Of a DNA stretch of 64,000 nucleotides, positions 27,901-33,900 are shown one piece after another (the stretch's first letter is position 1; each line of letters starts with the position of its first letter). This stretch comes from Zonotrichia leucophrys gambelii (lineage: Eukaryota > Chordata > Aves > Passeriformes > Passerellidae), in assembly GCF_028769735.1 (NCBI RefSeq), contig NC_088177.1:10480599-10544598 (forward strand), written 5' to 3'. Under the pieces are notes generated by a model. That model was not told the DNA's origin. It searched no databases and saw only the letters and a program-made list of their open reading frames with translations. Made by a program: the position numbers and the translations under genes.

Positions 27901-30900
27901 AGGACAGTTTATAACCACCCTGGTGATGGAAGATGGAGGGCAGAGGTGCTGGAGATGCTTGATAAGAAGTTGTTGATGGACACTTCAAACCATTGCTGAG
28001 TTCTTGAGCATGAGCTGTGGGGAGTGACAGCTGAATGTCACTGCCCTGAGTCTGACATGTGCTGCAGTTAACCCAGCACCAGCTGTCTGTCATTCCAGTC
28101 TGTAATGCAGTCATCTTCTCCCTGCAAGGATGAAAAACAGCCCAGAGACTGTTTTGTGATGTTTAGTGATGATTCCCTAAAGTAAAGCCCTCTCTTAAAC
28201 TGAGATCTGCCTGGGAATGGCTGGGATAAAATGCACACCTTACACTTAGATTTCTTTCTTTATGGAGAGCAATTACAATAGCTGGGTTGGATTTTTCTCT
28301 CTGTCTGGACAGAGTTTGTTCAGCAACCCCTTGGATTTTAGGAATATGCAATTATGATCACCATTCATCCCCCTGTGCCCCAGTGGCACGGCCTCAGTTC
28401 CTTTCCATGCTAATTTAGTGCCTCTCCAGTTTGCTTTGTGCCCTAATCCTTTCTTCTGCTAGAAATGTACCAGAGTTCTTTGCTGTGGGACTGCACTGGG
28501 CTGTTCTGCTGTGAATTAGCTGGAAAAGCCCTTCTATGTCTAGAAAAGCCAAACCTTTTGTTTTATGGAGATGTTTGTCCAAGGAAAACAGCCAGGGCAG
28601 TGCTCCAGGGCAGCAGGCTGTGCTGGACAGATTAGGGGGGCACAGTGGCAGCGCTCAGCTCTGGCTCATGGTGGGTTCAGGGTGCAGGAGCAGCAGCAGG
28701 GACCATGCTGGGAACTGGCTGCTGTTTACTATGGGTGATCACAACCTCAGAGCTGCCTGTTGACTTTTATGACCTTGTGCCTGTGAAACGAGCTGTCTGC
28801 AGAGCTCTTTGCTCTCAATTTATCTCTGCTGAGACACAGGCAAATCCCAATGTAATTGTTACACTTCAGTCCCACAGTAAAACCTATGAATTTATTCCAT
28901 GAATAAAAGCAGTGACTGACTGTGCTGCTCTTTGTTTTTTTTTTTTCCAGGGCTTGCATGATCTTGCTGAAAATTTAAGGCATGTGTTCCTCCTGTTCCC
29001 ACAATTTTGCTTTGGCTATGGCTTGATTGAGCTCTCTCAGGATCAGGCACTGCTGGGCTTCTTAAGAGCCTATGGAGTGGATTACCCTGACAAAACCTTT
29101 GAGCTGGACAAGACCACATCCAAGCTGCTGGCCATGTTCATCCAGGGCACCGTGTTCTTTGCCATTCGGCTCACAGTGCACGACAGGATGGTCCAGAGAG
29201 TCTGGAACAAGGTTCTGGAGTAAGTAACATCTGCAGCCTCAGTCCTAAGTTGTGACCATGTTCACAGGGGTGGATGTGAGAGATGAGATGAGGATCTGAC
29301 TCCATGTTTCAGAAGGCTTGATTTATTATTTTGTGATATATATTACATTAAAACTATATTAAAAGAATAGAAGAAAAGGTTTCCTCAGAAGGCCAGCTAA
29401 GAATAGAAAGAATGATCACATAGGCTTGTGGCTCAGAAAGTCCAAGCCAGCTGTGCTGTGATTGGCCATTAATTAGAAACAACCACATGAGACCAATCAC
29501 AGATGCACCTGTTGCATTCCACAGCAGCAGATAATCAATGTTTACATTTTGTTCCTGAGGCCTCTCAGCTTCTCAGGAGAAAAAATCCTGAGAAAAAGAT
29601 TTTCCATAAAAGAAACAGTAACATCTGGAGCCTCACTGGGAACAGTCCCAGGCACAGCTCCAAGGTCTCATTCTGGGTTCCCACACCATCACTGGCAATT
29701 ATGCAGCCCATACATTTCCAGGACAATTTGTGAATGTGGAGTGAGTTTTCTCTCAGTTAATATTAGAATATTAACTAGCAGAGGTGTAGTTTACAGAGTG
29801 CCCTGGTAGTTGGTGCTGGCTGGCACTGCAGCCCTGGGTTTGGTGGGTGGATGCTCAGATGTTGGTGAGGGCAGTCATTCCACTGGCAGCCTCCTCTGTT
29901 TGGCTCTCCCCATCTCCTCTGCCCTGGGTGCACACAGAGAGGAGTGAGAACATCCCTGTCACCTGCATTAGGAGCTGTCCACAAGGCAGGACCTGCTCCA
30001 GCCCAGAATATCTGCTGAAAAATAGGAGGAAAAAACAGGCAGTAGGAGAACACTGAGTGGAGCAAATACCGGGAGAGAATAGAAATGTATATCTGAATAT
30101 TGTGTGCATGCCCTGGGGTTTCACAGGGAGGCTCCCTGGGATCTATCCTGGGAGATAACCGAGATCTAACTGCTGGCTGGTGCCTGAGGCTGAGTCCCTC
30201 TCTGCCCTCCCCAGGTTCCTGTTTGACAGAGTCCATGGCAAAGCCTCCCTTCTGCCCCCTGCAGCCGTGGAGGATGGCGATGTCCAGGCTGAGAGGAGCC
30301 GGGTGGAGTCTGGCAAAGCTGATTTCGACGTGGTGCAGCTCCAGAACCTCACCAAGATCTACCACCTGCCTCACAAACGCATCACAGCAGTGAAGAACAT
30401 CAGCCTGGGCATCCCTGCTGGGGAGGTGAGTGAGGGGAAAAGGCTGCTGGCACCTTCCCCTGTCACTGCCATCTGGCATCTTCCTTTCTTTGCCTCATTT
30501 ATTGATTCTTGGGGCTACAGCAGTGACAAAAGGCTCCTGGTAGATTTGGGACATCAAGTTTGAAGGCCCTAGAAGGAGGGAAAGTGGATGGAATTGATGG
30601 AGCTCTGTATTCAGAGCAAAATGTCTGCATGCTCTGTTTGTACAGTGCAGTCTTGGGCGGGGGGGAGGTCACTGGGGATCACCAGGTGTAAATGATGACA
30701 GCAGAACGTGTCCAGCTGAAATTATTCACCTGAACTGCATGGGAGATGGTGAGTCAGGCTTATCTGTTTGTGTTTTCTCATCAGGGGAAGGCAAATCACT
30801 CCAGATGAACATACATTTTCATGAATTAGAACCTAAAATTAACTCCAAAGAAAAAAACATTCTTTGGTCATGTCAGTGCAGTGAGAAGTGAAAAGACAGG

Positions 30901-33900
30901 AGTACACAAAGCACCTCTGAGATCCAGAGGAGACTGGAGACCAGATTGTACCTCAGGCTGTGCACCTGACTTGTGGGGAAGCTTGGAATTAATCCTTGGC
31001 ACATGGTTTATTTTAATGGCCTGGGTCCCACTGAGATGAAAGGACAGTATCCTCACATGGACACTGTGCTGGTCTTTATGGCTGAGGATTTTTTACAATC
31101 CAGGACTGCCATTTAGGTTTATGACTTCTAGCAAAATTCACCCTGATGCTGGTGGGACTCAGGGCACCATTCCCCAGCTGTAAGCAGGAGCTGTGGCCCT
31201 GCACTGCAGACTGTGCACAGCTCCTGTTCCTGTATGGACCAAGGTGGGGAAGGGCCATGGGTTGCTGTGCATCCCCAGCACAGGAGGGCTTCCACATCAG
31301 CTGCTCTGTGCTAATGATGGCAAAATAACAGTAATTATCAGCACAATGGAGATGGCTGATGCAACACACAACTGTCTAAATCCAACCTTAGCTATAAAAT
31401 GTGGATTTTACCATGACACTAAAGGGAGATAATTCTTCATCTTATTAAGGTAGTGCTTTGGTGATACAATGTGACAAAAACCTTGTGTTGGTGAAGGTTT
31501 TAACCAGTGCCAAACCTCACTCACCCCATTCCCAGGAGCAGCTCTGTCCCTGTCAAGGGGAGGCTTGGCACAGATTAGCTGCTGGGGATTTGGGCCTGAG
31601 CTCCTGCAGAAATGCAGCTCACAGTAAAAGGATTGACTCTGCTGGAGACACATCCTTGGTTCTTCACCACATTAAACAAATGGTGCTAATATAAGCTGGA
31701 GTATATTGCACCATAAACAACCTCCATTATAGCACTGGCATGCTCTGAGCTCCTCTGGCAATTCATCTTGCTCAAGGGACTGGAGAAAGAAGGGCCAAGG
31801 TGCACTGAGCACCCATCTCAGAGCAATATTTCTGCACGTTTACATTTTGACTTTCCTTTCCCAGTGCTTTGGCTTGCTTGGTGTGAACGGAGCTGGAAAG
31901 ACAACAATCTTTAAGATGCTGACAGGGGATATTGGAGCATCCAGTGGAAGGCTGCGAGTCCAGGATCACTCTGGGTATGGAGGATATGATTTCTGGGGAA
32001 GCAAATCAACCTGAGAGCAGTTTTTAAGGCTGGGTGGCAAAGGAAAAGAAATGTAAAAATCTGAAATAAAACACTCAAACCAGAGCAAAAGCAAATTAAC
32101 CAGGGAATTCATCCTTTGAAGGTAGCATGGTTGCTTCCTGGGGGGTTGCACTTTGCTGCTCAGAGGTGTTTGTTCCACTTCAGCCCATTGCAGATGGGAT
32201 CAGGCTCAGATCCTCAGCAGGGGGATCCCACTTCTAAGCCAGACCTGGAGCCCAGAAGGGCTCACCTCAAAGCTTTCCTTACCAGGTGTAGGCTTGGTGG
32301 CAGCTGTGCTGGCAGTAACTGCAGAGCTGCATACTGGACATGCAGCCTCTGCAGAACTGGGAGCCTGAAAGCTGGAGCTCTGCAGATCCACTGCATTTTC
32401 CTTCCAGGGTTGGGGAGGTGGCTAGGGAGTAGGAGAAAAAGATTTTCTCCCTCCTGTTTGATTCCAGAGCACGCTGGCAATTCAGTGAGGTTACAGTGAT
32501 GTGCCACCTCCTTCCACAGGTCCTTGAATGACATCAGTGAGGCCCACTGGTCACTCTTTGGCTACTGTCCTCAGGAGGATGCCTTGGATGACCTGCTGAC
32601 TGTGGAGGAGCACATGTACTACTACGCTCGGCTGCATGGCATCCCAGAGGGGGACATCAAGGGAGTGAGTAACAAGGGCTTTGACTTGCAGCATTTCTGC
32701 CATTTGGAGTCTTTAAATCAGTCCTTCAGTAGATCCATGTGTGGTATTCCATGGGCTGGGCATGTTGTGGAAGCAGAACTCTTGTCCCCTAGATTGTACT
32801 GCAGCTCCTTCACCGGCTGAACCTGATGGCCTACAAGGACAGAGTCACCTCCATGTGCAGCTATGGCACCAACAGGAAACTGTCAACTGCTCTGGCTCTC
32901 ATTGGCAACCCATCCATTCTGCTGCTGGTGAGAAATGGGGTCTTGTTGAGAGGGAAGAGGAGCAGGTCCTTGGGCTGGCAGGAGAACTTGGACAGTCTCA
33001 CAAAACCTCCTCAGGCACAGCTTAAGGGACACTCCCCACGTGCCCATACTTGGCCTGACAACAGAAACCATCACAGGGAAATTCAGATTCCATCAAACAC
33101 TCATCTTTTCTTTGAGGGTATAAGAGAGTGGCAAGTCTTTCAGTTTCTCTGGCAGCATCTTCCAGAAGTCAAAATTAGACCATATATTTGCCAATTAAAC
33201 TCTGCTCTCTCTTGTCTTTTATTTCTATCAATTTACCTGCACAGCTTTGCAAGAAAAGCAGCAGCCAAGGCTCCAGAACTGTAGGAGAGCAAAGGGGCCA
33301 CTTTCCTCAGGATTAGAACATGACTGCTTTTTTAGGTTTGGCTTCCTGACATGTCTTTCACTCTGAAATTCTAGTTCTTCCATGGGCTTACCCTATTGGT
33401 AAAACCTACCTTTCTGTGCAGTTTTCCCACTTGCTGTGCACTCAATGTGTGCAGAACTCTGTGAGCAGGATTTCCAGTATTAAGTTTGATACCTAGTGGA
33501 CATAATTATCCCTTATCCCAACTTCTATTGAGCCCAGCAGTGCTGCCTTTACTTCTGACCACCTGCCAGTGCTCCTGCTGCTTTGTGAGATAAAAAAATC
33601 TCTATAAAAATAGGAGGGGGAGATTCTCTCTATACTAAACTCCTGCCTGAGCCCAGGCTTGTTTATTTTTTGAGTGCAAATTTCCATCCAATCCTGTCTT
33701 TCCCAACAGGATGAGCCGAGCTCTGGAATGGACCCGAATGCCAAACGTCACCTTTGGAAAATCATCAGTGAGGAAGTGCAGAACAAATGCTCAGTGATAC
33801 TCACATCCCACAGGTAGGGCTGGGCTGCTCTGCCTCTCTTTTTGGGGTCAGCACAAGTGTGGAGAGACCCATCCCTCCCTGGTCCTTGCACAGTTTCAGG

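Noticed and set aside
29775..30479. 234-codon minus-strand open frame
   Set aside because: Overlaps the ABCA12 exon 30215-30425 on the opposite strand; a shadow of coding composition.
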